DNA of 64,000 nucleotides, from assembly GCF_002155975.1 (NCBI RefSeq), contig NZ_MUMI01000096.1, positions 1 to 64,000 of the forward strand, in the 5' to 3' direction. How positions within the stretch are numbered: the first letter of the stretch is position 1; each line of letters begins with the position of its first letter. Positions 1 to 7,070 of this stretch are shown piece after piece. The translations under genes and the position numbers were made by a program. The notes beneath the pieces were generated by a model. The model saw only the letters and a list, made by a program, of their open reading frames with translations. It was not told where the DNA came from and made no database searches. The DNA is from Amycolatopsis kentuckyensis. Its GTDB lineage: Bacteria > Actinomycetota > Actinomycetes > Mycobacteriales > Pseudonocardiaceae.

Positions 1-38
1 TGGAGCTGGCCGTCGACGGCGGCGTCGCGGCGATCTGA
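1..38 (+). CDS. C-terminal tail of a short-chain dehydrogenase (partial)
   Basis: The first bases read in frame as ELAVDGGVAAI followed by TGA. An acidic/hydrophobic stretch followed by a VDGG motif at the extreme C-terminus is typical of classical short-chain dehydrogenases/reductases, where it sits next to the cofactor and tetramer interface. Only eleven codons are visible, so substrate and start cannot be judged. Confidence 0.5.
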   Translation, partial: ELAVDGGVAAI

Positions 39-81
39 GCGGCGGAAAACCAGCGCGGTCGACCTTTTCGATCGTCAACTC

Positions 82-313
82 ATGAGCATCATCGGCACCG
101 GGAACATGGCTCGCACCATCGGCGCACTGGCGGTAGCGGGCGGCAACACCGTCGAGGTCATGGGCCGCGGCCAGGCCAAAACCGCCGACCTGGCCAAGAC
201 TCTCGGCGGCAGCGCCACGACGGGAGAGTGGGGCGCCGTCCCGGCCGGGGACATCGTCATCGTCGCCCTGCTGTCCGCCGGGCCCACCTTCCGGCCTCGC
301 CGCGCACCGGCGT
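82..313 (+). pseudogene. Truncated F420/NADP oxidoreductase-like Rossmann protein
   Basis: The first ~64 codons read as a Rossmann N-terminus with GTGNMAR, then an alternating beta/alpha pattern ending in GDIVIVALL, as in NADPH-dependent F420 reductases and related NAD(P)-binding enzymes (usually ~200 residues). After about position 275 the frame loses all resemblance and runs into the 3' end of the convergent AraC gene, so two thirds of the enzyme is missing. I read it as a deletion remnant. A second remnant with the same kind of start lies at 4542, at the far end of the next gene block, so the block may have been inserted into or recombined within such a gene. Confidence 0.5.
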
Positions 314-1168
314 TCACGACGGCTTGCGGCGGAACTCGCCCGGGGTGGTGCCCGTCCGGCGGGTGAAGAACTTGCCGAAGTTGGTGGGCTCGCTGAACCC
401 GAGCCGGCGCGCGATGGCCGCGACGGGCTCGTCGGTGTGGGCGAGCAGCCGCTGTGCCTCCAGGGCCACGCGGCCGTCGATGACGTCTTTCACCGTCTGC
501 CCGGTCACCGCCGCGCACGCCCGGGTCAGCGTCTTGACCGTGTAACCGAGACGCTGCGCGTAGTCCTCGGCGCGCCGGACCGTGCCGTAGGAGCGTTCGA
601 GCTCGGCGCGGAAGCGCGCGTAGATCTCCCCGCCCGCTCGGGGGTCGCCGCCCTGGCCGCGCTTCGGCAGCCGGTCGACGTGCAGGAGCAGCGCCGCGAG
701 CAGCAACTGGAGGATCTCCGGCGAAACGGTGCCGCGGCCGAACTCCGCCCGCAGCTGACTCAGCAGCGTCGCCAGCACGGCGTAATCCGGGCTGGTGCCC
801 AGCTGCCAGCAGACCGGGCCGTACCACTCGCTGACCAAGTGCTCGGCCCCGCTGAACGCCGGCGGGAAAGCCGGGGTGAACATCAGGTGCGTGCCGTTCG
901 AGGTGCCGAGGTCGCCGTAGCGCTGGACCTGACCCGGGCGGACCCACAGCAGCGTGCCCGGGCGGCAGGGGTAGGTCACGAAGTCGACCGTGCGCGTCCC
1001 GGTTCCCTCGGTGACCAGGGTCAGGGTGTGGAAGTCGACGCGGTGGAGCTCGCCCGGCCGCCGTCGCCGCATGCGGTCGTGCAGCGAGGCCAGGTCGGTG
1101 ATCTCGAAACCGGGCACCCGCGCGTCGGCCGGGGCGAACCCGAGACTGGTGATCGGTTCGCCGGGCAT
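314..1168 (-). CDS. AraC-family transcriptional regulator with cupin-type sensor
   Basis: A 284-residue protein with an N-terminal AraC-type cupin sensor region (a PCRPGTLLWVRPGQ segment near residue 80) and a C-terminal double helix-turn-helix. The second HTH is clear: ARRLGFSEPTNFGKFFTRRTG, followed by TPGEFRR. The start at 1168 is chosen over upstream in-frame codons because a GGAGG lies five bases before it and the protein begins at the usual place for this family. It is divergent from the metallo-hydrolase at 1251, 82 bp away, so that gene is the most likely target; the inducer is unknown. Confidence 0.87.
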   Translation of the reverse strand: MPGEPITSLGFAPADARVPGFEITDLASLHDRMRRRRPGELHRVDFHTLTLVTEGTGTRTVDFVTYPCRPGTLLWVRPGQVQRYGDLGTSNGTHLMFTPAFPPAFSGAEHLVSEWYGPVCWQLGTSPDYAVLATLLSQLRAEFGRGTVSPEILQLLLAALLLHVDRLPKRGQGGDPRAGGEIYARFRAELERSYGTVRRAEDYAQRLGYTVKTLTRACAAVTGQTVKDVIDGRVALEAQRLLAHTDEPVAAIARRLGFSEPTNFGKFFTRRTGTTPGEFRRKPS

Positions 1169-1250
1169 CACACCTCCGTGTCCGATTTTGACCATGCCGA
1201 GTCTGCAGGGTATCTCGCCTGCCGGCACGGCCGGGACGACAGTGAGAGCC

Positions 1251-2033
1251 ATGAACGGCATGATCACGATCATCGACAAGGGTGCGGTGCGCATCCACAG
1301 CTACATGGCGCCGGACGACAGCGTGAACGTCAACACGCAGCTGATCGAGACCCCTTCGCGGGTCGTCGTCGTCGACGCGCAGTTCGTGCTGGCCTACGCC
1401 GACGAGGTGGTGGCCTACGCGCAGGGCCTCGGCAAGCCGCTGGACCGGGTGATCATCACCCACGCCCACCCCGACCACTACAACGGCGCCGCCCGCTTCG
1501 GCGCACCGGTGCACGCCCTTTCCGTGGTCCGCGACCAGATCGCCGCTCTGGGCGACGGCCAGGACCCGACCGGAGTGGCCATCCCGGTCGCCGGCATCAC
1601 GCCGACCGTGGAGATCGTCCCGGGCACCGAGGTCATCGACGGCATCCCGTTCGTCTTCGAGGCCTACACCGGCGGCGAAGCCACCGACGAGCTGGTGATC
1701 AAGCTGCCCGAGCAGAACGTGCTCATCGCCCAGGACCTGATCTACCACGACATCCACCTGTTCCTGGGCAACAACGACATCACCGGCTGGCAGAAGGCCA
1801 TCGCGCGGCTGGCCGGCGAAACCGGCTACGACACCGTCCTCGTCGGCCACGGCACCCCCGCCGGGCCCGAGGTCTACGACCGGATCACCCAGTACCTGAC
1901 CGACGCCCGCGAGCTGCTCGGCGACGACGGCGACGCCTACAAGAAGGCCATCGTGGAGCGCTACCCGAGCTACGGCGGCCCGTTCCTGATCGACATCGCC
2001 AACCGCTACCTCTTCGGCACCGGCCACGCCTGA
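1251..2033 (+). CDS. Metallo-beta-lactamase-fold hydrolase
   Basis: A 260-residue single-domain MBL-fold enzyme. The zinc-binding motif THAHPDHYNG (HxHxDH) is intact, followed by a later Asp (AQDL) and a VGHGTP His, so both metal sites look complete. No signal peptide is visible, so it is probably cytosolic. ATG 1251 follows a poor ribosome site; ATG 1260 is an alternative. It is divergent from an AraC regulator and convergent with the MarR gene, with only six bases between the stops. A second MBL-fold gene follows 600 bp downstream. The substrate (lactone, thioester, ether or other) cannot be told from sequence. Confidence 0.85.
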   Translation: MNGMITIIDKGAVRIHSYMAPDDSVNVNTQLIETPSRVVVVDAQFVLAYADEVVAYAQGLGKPLDRVIITHAHPDHYNGAARFGAPVHALSVVRDQIAALGDGQDPTGVAIPVAGITPTVEIVPGTEVIDGIPFVFEAYTGGEATDELVIKLPEQNVLIAQDLIYHDIHLFLGNNDITGWQKAIARLAGETGYDTVLVGHGTPAGPEVYDRITQYLTDARELLGDDGDAYKKAIVERYPSYGGPFLIDIANRYLFGTGHA

Positions 2034-2039
2034 GCGGTT

Positions 2040-2528
2040 TCAGCGGCGCCAGGGCAACTCCTCCGAGGGACGCTCCGGATCGGACAGTCCGGACAGGACG
2101 ATCTCGCAGACCTCGCCGAACACCCGAACCTGCTCCGGGCTCAGGCGATCGAAGACCGCCGCCCGGACGGTCGCGACATGGCCGGGCGCGGCCCGCTCCA
2201 AAGTGGACCGACCAGCCTCGGTCATGACCGCGAGCTGCCCGCGCCGATCACGGGGATCACCCTCGCGGCAGACGAGGCCCTCCTCGGCCATGCGGCTGAT
2301 CGTGTAGGTCAGCCGGCTGCGGGCGACCACCAGCTGCTCGGCGAGGTCGGTCATGCGCAGCCGCCCCTGCGGCGCCTCGGACAGGAACACCAGCACCGAG
2401 TAGTACAGGTGGCTGATCCCGGCGTCGCGGCGGAGCTGCTGGTCGAGGGTGTCTTCGAACAAGAGCGTGAGTGACCGGTAGGCGCGCCAGGCGCGGCGTT
2501 CCTCGTCGTTCAGCCAGCGGGTCCCCAT
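2040..2528 (-). CDS. MarR-family transcriptional regulator
   Basis: A 162-residue winged-helix protein: N-terminal dimerisation helix (NDEERRAWRAYRSL), recognition region ending QLVVARSRLTYTISRM, and a wing with GDPRDRRGQLAVMTEAGR, the DxRxxxxxLT pattern of MarR proteins. ATG 2528 is preferred over an in-frame ATG eight codons upstream, because it begins at the usual MarR position. It is divergent from the MBL/SnoaL/hydrolase operon at 2637. The intervening 108 bp hold a perfect 16-bp inverted repeat plus a third partial copy, the likely binding site for this regulator. Autoregulation and repression of the operon are inferred. Confidence 0.88.
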   Translation of the reverse strand: MGTRWLNDEERRAWRAYRSLTLLFEDTLDQQLRRDAGISHLYYSVLVFLSEAPQGRLRMTDLAEQLVVARSRLTYTISRMAEEGLVCREGDPRDRRGQLAVMTEAGRSTLERAAPGHVATVRAAVFDRLSPEQVRVFGEVCEIVLSGLSDPERPSEELPWRR

Positions 2529-2551
2529 GGACGTCAGCCTATCAGGTATCA

Positions 2552-2617
2552 CAAATTTGAAGTACTTACTTGAATTTTGAAGTACCTCGCCCTACGCTCG
2601 CAAGTACTTCAAATTTG
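2552..2617. promoter_or_regulatory. Inverted-repeat operator, probably for the MarR regulator
   Basis: CAAATTTGAAGTACTT at 2552-2567 is repeated exactly in inverted orientation at 2602-2617. A third, imperfect direct copy (GAATTTTGAAGTACCT) lies between them at 2572-2587. The repeats are strikingly A/T-rich for this genome and occupy the gap between the divergent MarR gene and the 2637 operon. The three-copy arrangement suggests cooperative binding by more than one dimer. Confidence 0.75.
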
Positions 2618-2636
2618 CAGAACCACGAGGAGAGTC

Positions 2637-3443
2637 ATGACCGACCTGAACTTCACCGTGTTCGACCTGGACTTCCCCGCCGGGTCCCGGAACAAGACCG
2701 CCACCCTGATCACCGGCGAAACCGACGCGCTGCTGGTCGACGCCGCCTTCACCCGCGCCGACGGCCACCGGCTGGCCGCCGCCGTGCTCGACTCGGGCAA
2801 GACCCTGACGACGGTGTTCGTCAGCCACGCCGACCCGGACTTCTACTTCGGCGCCGAAGTGCTCGCCGACGCCTTCCCCGAGGCGAAGTTCGTCGCCACC
2901 CCGCTGGTCATCGACCACATCCGGCACTCCTACGAAGGCAAGCTCAAGGCCTGGGCCGCGCTCGGCGCGAACCTGCCCACCCGGCTGGTCGACCTCGAGC
3001 CGCTGACCGGCGACCTGGCCCTCGAAGGGCACGAGTTCCAGCTCAAGGGTGCCCCGGCCGGGCTGCCCGACCGCCACTACCTGTGGCAGCCCGAGCAGCG
3101 CGTGATCGTCGGCGGCGTTCTGCTCTTCGCCCGCGAACACGTCTGGGTCGCCGACACGCCCAAGCCGGAACAGCGCGACGCCTGGATCCGCCTGCTCGAC
3201 GAGATGACCGCGCTGGACCCGCAGCTGGTCGTGCCCGGGCACCGCCTCCCGGACGCACCGGCCGACGCCACCGCCATCAGCGGCACCCGCGAATACCTGG
3301 TCGCCTTCGAAGAGGAACTCACCAACGCCGCCGACGGGGCCTCGCTGACCGACGCGCTCGTCAAGCGCTACCCGGACCACGGAATGCTGATCGCCGCGCA
3401 GATCGGTGCGAAGGTCGCCAAGGGCGAAATGAGCTGGGGCTGA
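2637..3443 (+). CDS. MBL-fold hydrolase-like protein with altered metal motif
   Basis: A 268-residue protein of the MBL fold, clearly related to the protein at 1251: it opens with TVFDLDFPAGSRNKTATLI and has VSHADPDFYFGAEV where the metal motif should be. That motif keeps H-x-D-x-D but lacks the canonical HxHxDH second and third histidines (it reads HADPDF). A late VPGH is present. It may therefore bind metal differently or have lost hydrolase activity. ATG 2637 follows GAGGAGAG. It is first in an operon with the SnoaL-like gene (3-bp gap) and an alpha/beta hydrolase, controlled from the MarR operator region. Confidence 0.82.
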   Translation: MTDLNFTVFDLDFPAGSRNKTATLITGETDALLVDAAFTRADGHRLAAAVLDSGKTLTTVFVSHADPDFYFGAEVLADAFPEAKFVATPLVIDHIRHSYEGKLKAWAALGANLPTRLVDLEPLTGDLALEGHEFQLKGAPAGLPDRHYLWQPEQRVIVGGVLLFAREHVWVADTPKPEQRDAWIRLLDEMTALDPQLVVPGHRLPDAPADATAISGTREYLVAFEEELTNAADGASLTDALVKRYPDHGMLIAAQIGAKVAKGEMSWG

Positions 3444-3445
3444 CC

Positions 3446-3847
3446 ATGACCGGCTTCGCCACCTCCCCCGCCGACGTCGTCCGGCGCCAGTACCTCGCCT
3501 CCGCCGCCGGCGACCTCGAAGCCCTGCGCGCCACCCTCGCGCCGGACGTCGAATGGACCGAGATGGCCGGGTTCCCGCTCGCCGGGACCTACCGGACACC
3601 CGACGGCGTCACCGCCAACGTGATGGAAAAGCTCGGCCAGGACTGGGAAAACTGGACCGCCCACGACGACACCTACGTCGTCGACGGCGAAAACGTCGTC
3701 GTCCTCGCCCGCTACACGGCGGTCAACAAGGCCACCGGCAAGCCGATCGACGTCCGCGTCGCCCACCACTTCGTCGTCCGCGGCGGATACATCGTGCGGT
3801 TCGAGCAGTTCGTCGACACCGCCCTCGTCCGGGCGGCGATGCCGTGA
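3446..3847 (+). CDS. SnoaL/NTF2-like small protein
   Basis: A 133-residue protein with the cone-shaped NTF2/SnoaL pattern: long N-terminal helix (VVRRQYLASAAGDLEALRATL), a WTEMAGFPLAGTYR segment, then several beta-strands ending in HHFVVRGGYIVRFEQFVDT. Such proteins act as isomerases, cyclases or hydrolases on small hydrophobic substrates, or as scaffolds. It begins three bases after the preceding stop and overlaps the next gene by four bases, so all three are surely cotranscribed. The specific reaction is unknown. Confidence 0.83.
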   Translation: MTGFATSPADVVRRQYLASAAGDLEALRATLAPDVEWTEMAGFPLAGTYRTPDGVTANVMEKLGQDWENWTAHDDTYVVDGENVVVLARYTAVNKATGKPIDVRVAHHFVVRGGYIVRFEQFVDTALVRAAMP

Positions 3848-4539
3848 ACCCCACCGTCCTGCTCGTGCACGGCGCCATGCACACGCCGTGGATCTTCGGG
3901 CCGCTGCGCGAACAGCTCACCGCGGTGGGCGTCGCCTCGGCGGCGGTGCAGCTGCCCAGCAGCCACCCCGACAGCGCCGCCACCCGCGGCCTCACCGAAG
4001 ACGTCGCCGCGGTGCGCGAAGCCATCGACGAGATCGGCGGCCCGGTCGTCCTCGCGGCCCACTCCTACGGCGGCGTGCCCGCCACCTGGGCCGCCGCCGA
4101 AGCTCCCGAGGTCACCGAACTGGTGTACCTCGCGGCCTTCGCCCTGGACCGCGGCATGTCGATGATGCAGTGGATGGGCGGCGGCTTCCCGCCCTCGTGG
4201 TACCACTCCCCCGACGGCCTGGCCGTCAAGGCGGGCGATCCGGAGGAGTCGATCTTCAGCGGGGTCGATCCGAAGCTCACGGCCGAGGCCGTCAGCCGGC
4301 TGAACTGGCAGGGCCTGGGCGCCTTCACCGAGGAGCTGGGCGCCACGCCGGCCGAGCTTCCGGTGACCTACGTCGTCGCCACCGAAGATCCCGCGCTGCC
4401 GCCCGAAGTCCAGGAGCAGTGGGCCGCGCGCGCCACCCGCCGCGTCCGCATCCCGTCCGGGCACTCGCCGCACCTGTCCCACCCCGGCGACGTCGCCCGC
4501 GTCCTGTCCGACTCGGTCGCCCGCGTGAAAGGAACCTGA
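3844..4539 (+). CDS. Alpha/beta hydrolase (esterase-like)
   Basis: A 231-residue alpha/beta hydrolase. It opens directly at the first strand (TVLLVHGAMHTPWIF, with the HG oxyanion motif), has the nucleophile elbow AHSYGG with Ser, and a late GHSPHLSHP His. The Asp of the triad is probably in the VVATEDPAL stretch. It resembles the salicylate-esterase/hydroxynitrile-lyase-like branch (TIGR-type short hydrolases). The GTG start at 3844 overlaps the TGA of the upstream gene (GTGA), indicating translational coupling. It is the third gene of the MarR-controlled operon. Confidence 0.87.
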   Translation: MNPTVLLVHGAMHTPWIFGPLREQLTAVGVASAAVQLPSSHPDSAATRGLTEDVAAVREAIDEIGGPVVLAAHSYGGVPATWAAAEAPEVTELVYLAAFALDRGMSMMQWMGGGFPPSWYHSPDGLAVKAGDPEESIFSGVDPKLTAEAVSRLNWQGLGAFTEELGATPAELPVTYVVATEDPALPPEVQEQWAARATRRVRIPSGHSPHLSHPGDVARVLSDSVARVKGT

Positions 4540-4541
4540 CC

Positions 4542-4675
4542 ATGCAGATCGCCATCGTCGGGGGTGAAGCCCGCACTCGACGGGCTGGTCGTGCCGTCCG
4601 GCACCTCGGCCGCCGCCGCCGAAGGCACCCGGGTCGTCCGCCTGGCGCAGCACGATCGAGATCGTCGTCCCCTGA
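4542..4675 (+). pseudogene. Remnant of an NAD(P)/F420 reductase-like gene
   Basis: ATG 4542 starts two bases after the hydrolase stop and reads MQIAIVGG, a Rossmann N-terminus. It then switches abruptly to a low-complexity Arg-rich frame. A neighbouring frame reads KPALDGLVVPSGTSAAAAEGT for about 35 codons, which looks like the interior of another coding sequence. This suggests a gene with most of its body deleted. The remnant at 82 is similar in type, but I cannot show that the two are halves of one gene. Confidence 0.35.
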
Positions 4676-4691
4676 TCCTCCTGGAGAATCT

Positions 4692-5633
4692 TTGTCCTCC
4701 CGTTCCGTCATCACGGTGTTCGCCGCCGCGGCGGCCTTGCTCGCCTCCGGCGCGTCCGCCACCGCGGCCACCGCTCCCCTGTCCGCTCCGCGCATCGCGG
4801 CGCACTTCGACCTCGGCGCCGCGCAGCAGCCGGAGAACATCACTGTCGACCACGACGGCACCGCCTACCTGACGTTCTCCTTCGCCCGCCAAGTCGTGCT
4901 GGTGTCCCCGGCGGGCCGGGTCCGGGTCCTGGCCACGCTGCCCGCGCCCGCGCATCCGAGCACTCCCAACCTCGGCAAGGCGTTCGTCGGCGGCATCGCC
5001 CGCGACGACCACGGCACCACCTACGTCACCTACGCCACCGGCACCGCCGACCTCACCGGCATCTGGGCGATCCGGCCCGGCAGTGCACCGCGCCGCATCA
5101 GCGCGCTGCCCGCCGACGGTCTCCCCAACGGCCTCGCCCTGGACGAGCGGACCGGCCTGCTCTACGTCACGGATTCCGTGCACGGAGTCGTCTACCGCGT
5201 TCCCGCTCGAGGTGGCGCGGCCATCACCTGGGCCGCCGGGGAAGCCCTGCAGCCCAGCACCTTCGCCGGGGCCAACGGCCTGAAAGTCCACAATGGCGCG
5301 ATCTGGGCCGGCAACCTCGACAAGGGCACCATCCTGCGGATCCCGATCACCGCGCGCGGCACGGCGGGGCCGATCGAGGTCAGGGCGAGCGGGCTGCCGT
5401 CCCTCGACGACTTCGCGTTCACCGGCCGGGGCGACACCCTCATCGCGGCACGGGACGACAACGAGGTCGACCTCGTCCGGCCCGACGGCACACACCACAC
5501 CGTGCTCACCGCGGCCGACGGCCTGCAGACCCCGACGTCGGTCGCGGTCCACCGCTCCAAGGTGTACGTCCCGAGCGCGGCGTACCTGACGAACACCGAC
5601 CCCAACCTGCTCGTCGCCCACCTGGGCCGCTGA
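4692..5633 (+). CDS. Exported SMP-30/NHL-type beta-propeller protein
   Basis: A 313-residue protein beginning with a Sec signal (Arg, hydrophobic VITVFAAAAALLASGAS, then an AxA-like cleavage region before APLSAPRIAAHFD). The mature part has repeating blades typical of six-bladed propellers of the SMP-30/gluconolactonase/NHL group, e.g. ENITVDHDGTAYLTF, GLPNGLALDERTGLLYVTD, ANGLKVHNGAIWAGN, TPTSVAVHRSKVYV. The TTG start at 4692 is supported by CTGGAG upstream; a downstream GTG (4716) would cut the signal peptide. It ends four bases before the aquaporin gene, suggesting cotranscription. Substrate unknown. Confidence 0.78.
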   Translation: MSSRSVITVFAAAAALLASGASATAATAPLSAPRIAAHFDLGAAQQPENITVDHDGTAYLTFSFARQVVLVSPAGRVRVLATLPAPAHPSTPNLGKAFVGGIARDDHGTTYVTYATGTADLTGIWAIRPGSAPRRISALPADGLPNGLALDERTGLLYVTDSVHGVVYRVPARGGAAITWAAGEALQPSTFAGANGLKVHNGAIWAGNLDKGTILRIPITARGTAGPIEVRASGLPSLDDFAFTGRGDTLIAARDDNEVDLVRPDGTHHTVLTAADGLQTPTSVAVHRSKVYVPSAAYLTNTDPNLLVAHLGR

Positions 5634-5637
5634 GCTC

Positions 5638-6369
5638 ATGGCCGCCCCCGAGGTCAAGAGCTCCTACGCGGTCTACGAGTTCGCGTTGGCCACCCTGCTG
5701 CTGTTCGGTGTCGTCAGCACGGTGTACCTGGTCTTCGTCCCCCTGGCGATCGGCGACGTCCAGATCGCGCTCGCCGTCGTCGGGATGGCCGTCGGCGTCC
5801 TCGTGTCCGGGCTCATCCGGAGCCCGTGGGGCCGCCGGTCGGGGGCGCACCTGAACCCCGCGATCACCGTCGCCCTGTGGCTGATGGGGGCGTTCCCGGG
5901 GCGCCGGGTGGTCCCGTACGTCGTGGCCCAGGCCGCGGGCTCGCTGACGGGGACGGCGCTCGCCGGACTGCTCTGGGGCACCGCGGCGACCGGCGCGCCG
6001 GTGCACTACGCCGTGGTCCGGCCGGGCCCGGGATGGGATGCGCTGCCGGTCGCCCTGACCGAGACGGGCTGCCTGGCCGTCCTGACCCTGGTCGTCGGGT
6101 TCTTCCTGGCCCATCCCACCCACGGCGCCCGGCTCCCGCACATCCTGGGGGCGTCGACGGCGGTGATCATCACCGTGCTCGGGCCGCGCAGCGGCGGCTC
6201 GACGAACCCGATCCGCCAGCTCGGCCCCGCGCTGCTGTCGGGCGACGCCCGCTACCTCGCCGTGTACCTGCTCGCACCGGTGCTCGGCGCGGGGATCCAC
6301 CGGCTGCTCGCCCTCCGGCGGCCGCGCACCTTCCGGCTGTGCCCGGACACCGCTTCCCCGCTGCCTTGA
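5638..6369 (+). CDS. MIP/aquaporin-family channel with variant second NPA motif
   Basis: A 243-residue membrane protein with six hydrophobic segments and the two pore half-helices of the major intrinsic protein family. The first motif is canonical (HLNPAIT, about residue 76). The second reads STNPIRQLGP, with NPI in place of NPA and the following Arg conserved. Length and topology fit water/glycerol channels. The C-terminal tail is basic then Pro-rich. It follows the propeller gene by four bases. The altered second box may change selectivity, and the cargo is unknown. Confidence 0.82.
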   Translation: MAAPEVKSSYAVYEFALATLLLFGVVSTVYLVFVPLAIGDVQIALAVVGMAVGVLVSGLIRSPWGRRSGAHLNPAITVALWLMGAFPGRRVVPYVVAQAAGSLTGTALAGLLWGTAATGAPVHYAVVRPGPGWDALPVALTETGCLAVLTLVVGFFLAHPTHGARLPHILGASTAVIITVLGPRSGGSTNPIRQLGPALLSGDARYLAVYLLAPVLGAGIHRLLALRRPRTFRLCPDTASPLP

Positions 6370-7070
6370 GCCCCTTCCGTAGGAACGTCCAAGGTGACAA
6401 CCCTCCGTCCCCGACGGCAACCTCGGCCGCGAGCACCCTGGCGTCGGTGCTTCATGGCCAGGCCCTCGCGAATCATCGCGGCCGAGGAGCCGGTGATCTC
6501 TCGGAAACGCACCGCGTTGCGGGCCGTTCGGGCGAGGCCACGGATCCGGCCGGCGTTCTCCAGCTTCTCGATGAGATCGGCGACCTTCACGCCTTCGCGG
6601 ATCAGATCGGGTGCTCGAGCCGGGTGGTCTCCGCTGTGACAGATCGACTCCGAAGGCGGTCGCGTCCTGTTCCTTCAGGGCGATGCCGCCGAACGAGGGA
6701 ATTGAGCGACTCTTCCAAATCCCTCCTTCTTGTCAGGGATCTTTCGGCCGGACATGTCTCGCACTGCCGTCCACCAGGCGCCTCGGACGACGACGAAGGA
6801 AGATCCGGGAAAAGGAAAAGCCCGACCCGGATTGGCCTGGCCTGCCGGATCGAGCTGTTCCTGCTGTTGCTCACCGCTGTGGAAAAGGTTTCCGGCCTGC
6901 TGGTCCACTGGGTGAGCTGAACACACGGTCCGCTTCTCTGCATTAGGGAGGAGCGGACCGCTACAGCGCGGGACGACCAGGCCGGTCCTCCCGACGCGCC
7001 CCGACGATACCCTCGGATCTCCACTGGACGGAAGCGGAACCGACCGACGTGGCCACCGGGGAGGCTATGG
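6370..7070. other. 700-bp stretch without a convincing gene
   Basis: No reading frame here has both a credible start and a recognisable protein pattern. On the minus strand at about 6590-6445, a frame reads KVADLIEKLENAGRIRGLAR and continues plausibly (RNAVRFREITG) for ~50 codons before turning Arg-rich; it may be the relic of a small regulatory protein, but I cannot identify it. A hairpin at 6926-6960 is listed separately. The rest looks like non-coding or decayed sequence. Confidence 0.4.
6926..6960. terminator. Stem-loop, probable terminator of the patatin-like gene
   Basis: CGGTCCGCT (6926-6934) pairs exactly with AGCGGACCG (6952-6960). The stem extends inward through G-U and C-G pairs to about 13 bp. 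It lies ~110 bp beyond the stop of the minus-strand gene at 7071. There is no clear T-tract, as is common for actinomycete terminators. Confidence 0.5.

Noticed and set aside
75-2027. 650-codon open frame on the minus strand across the AraC and MBL genes
   Set aside because: It is antisense to two clear genes, its composition is Arg/Gly/Asp-rich nonsense and it has no recognisable fold; long antisense frames are expected in very high-GC DNA.
6252-6590. Minus-strand frame beginning MKVADLIEKLEN
   Set aside because: The first ~50 residues look protein-like, but the rest overlaps the aquaporin gene antisense and becomes Arg-rich; too weak to call a gene, mentioned only in the gap entry.
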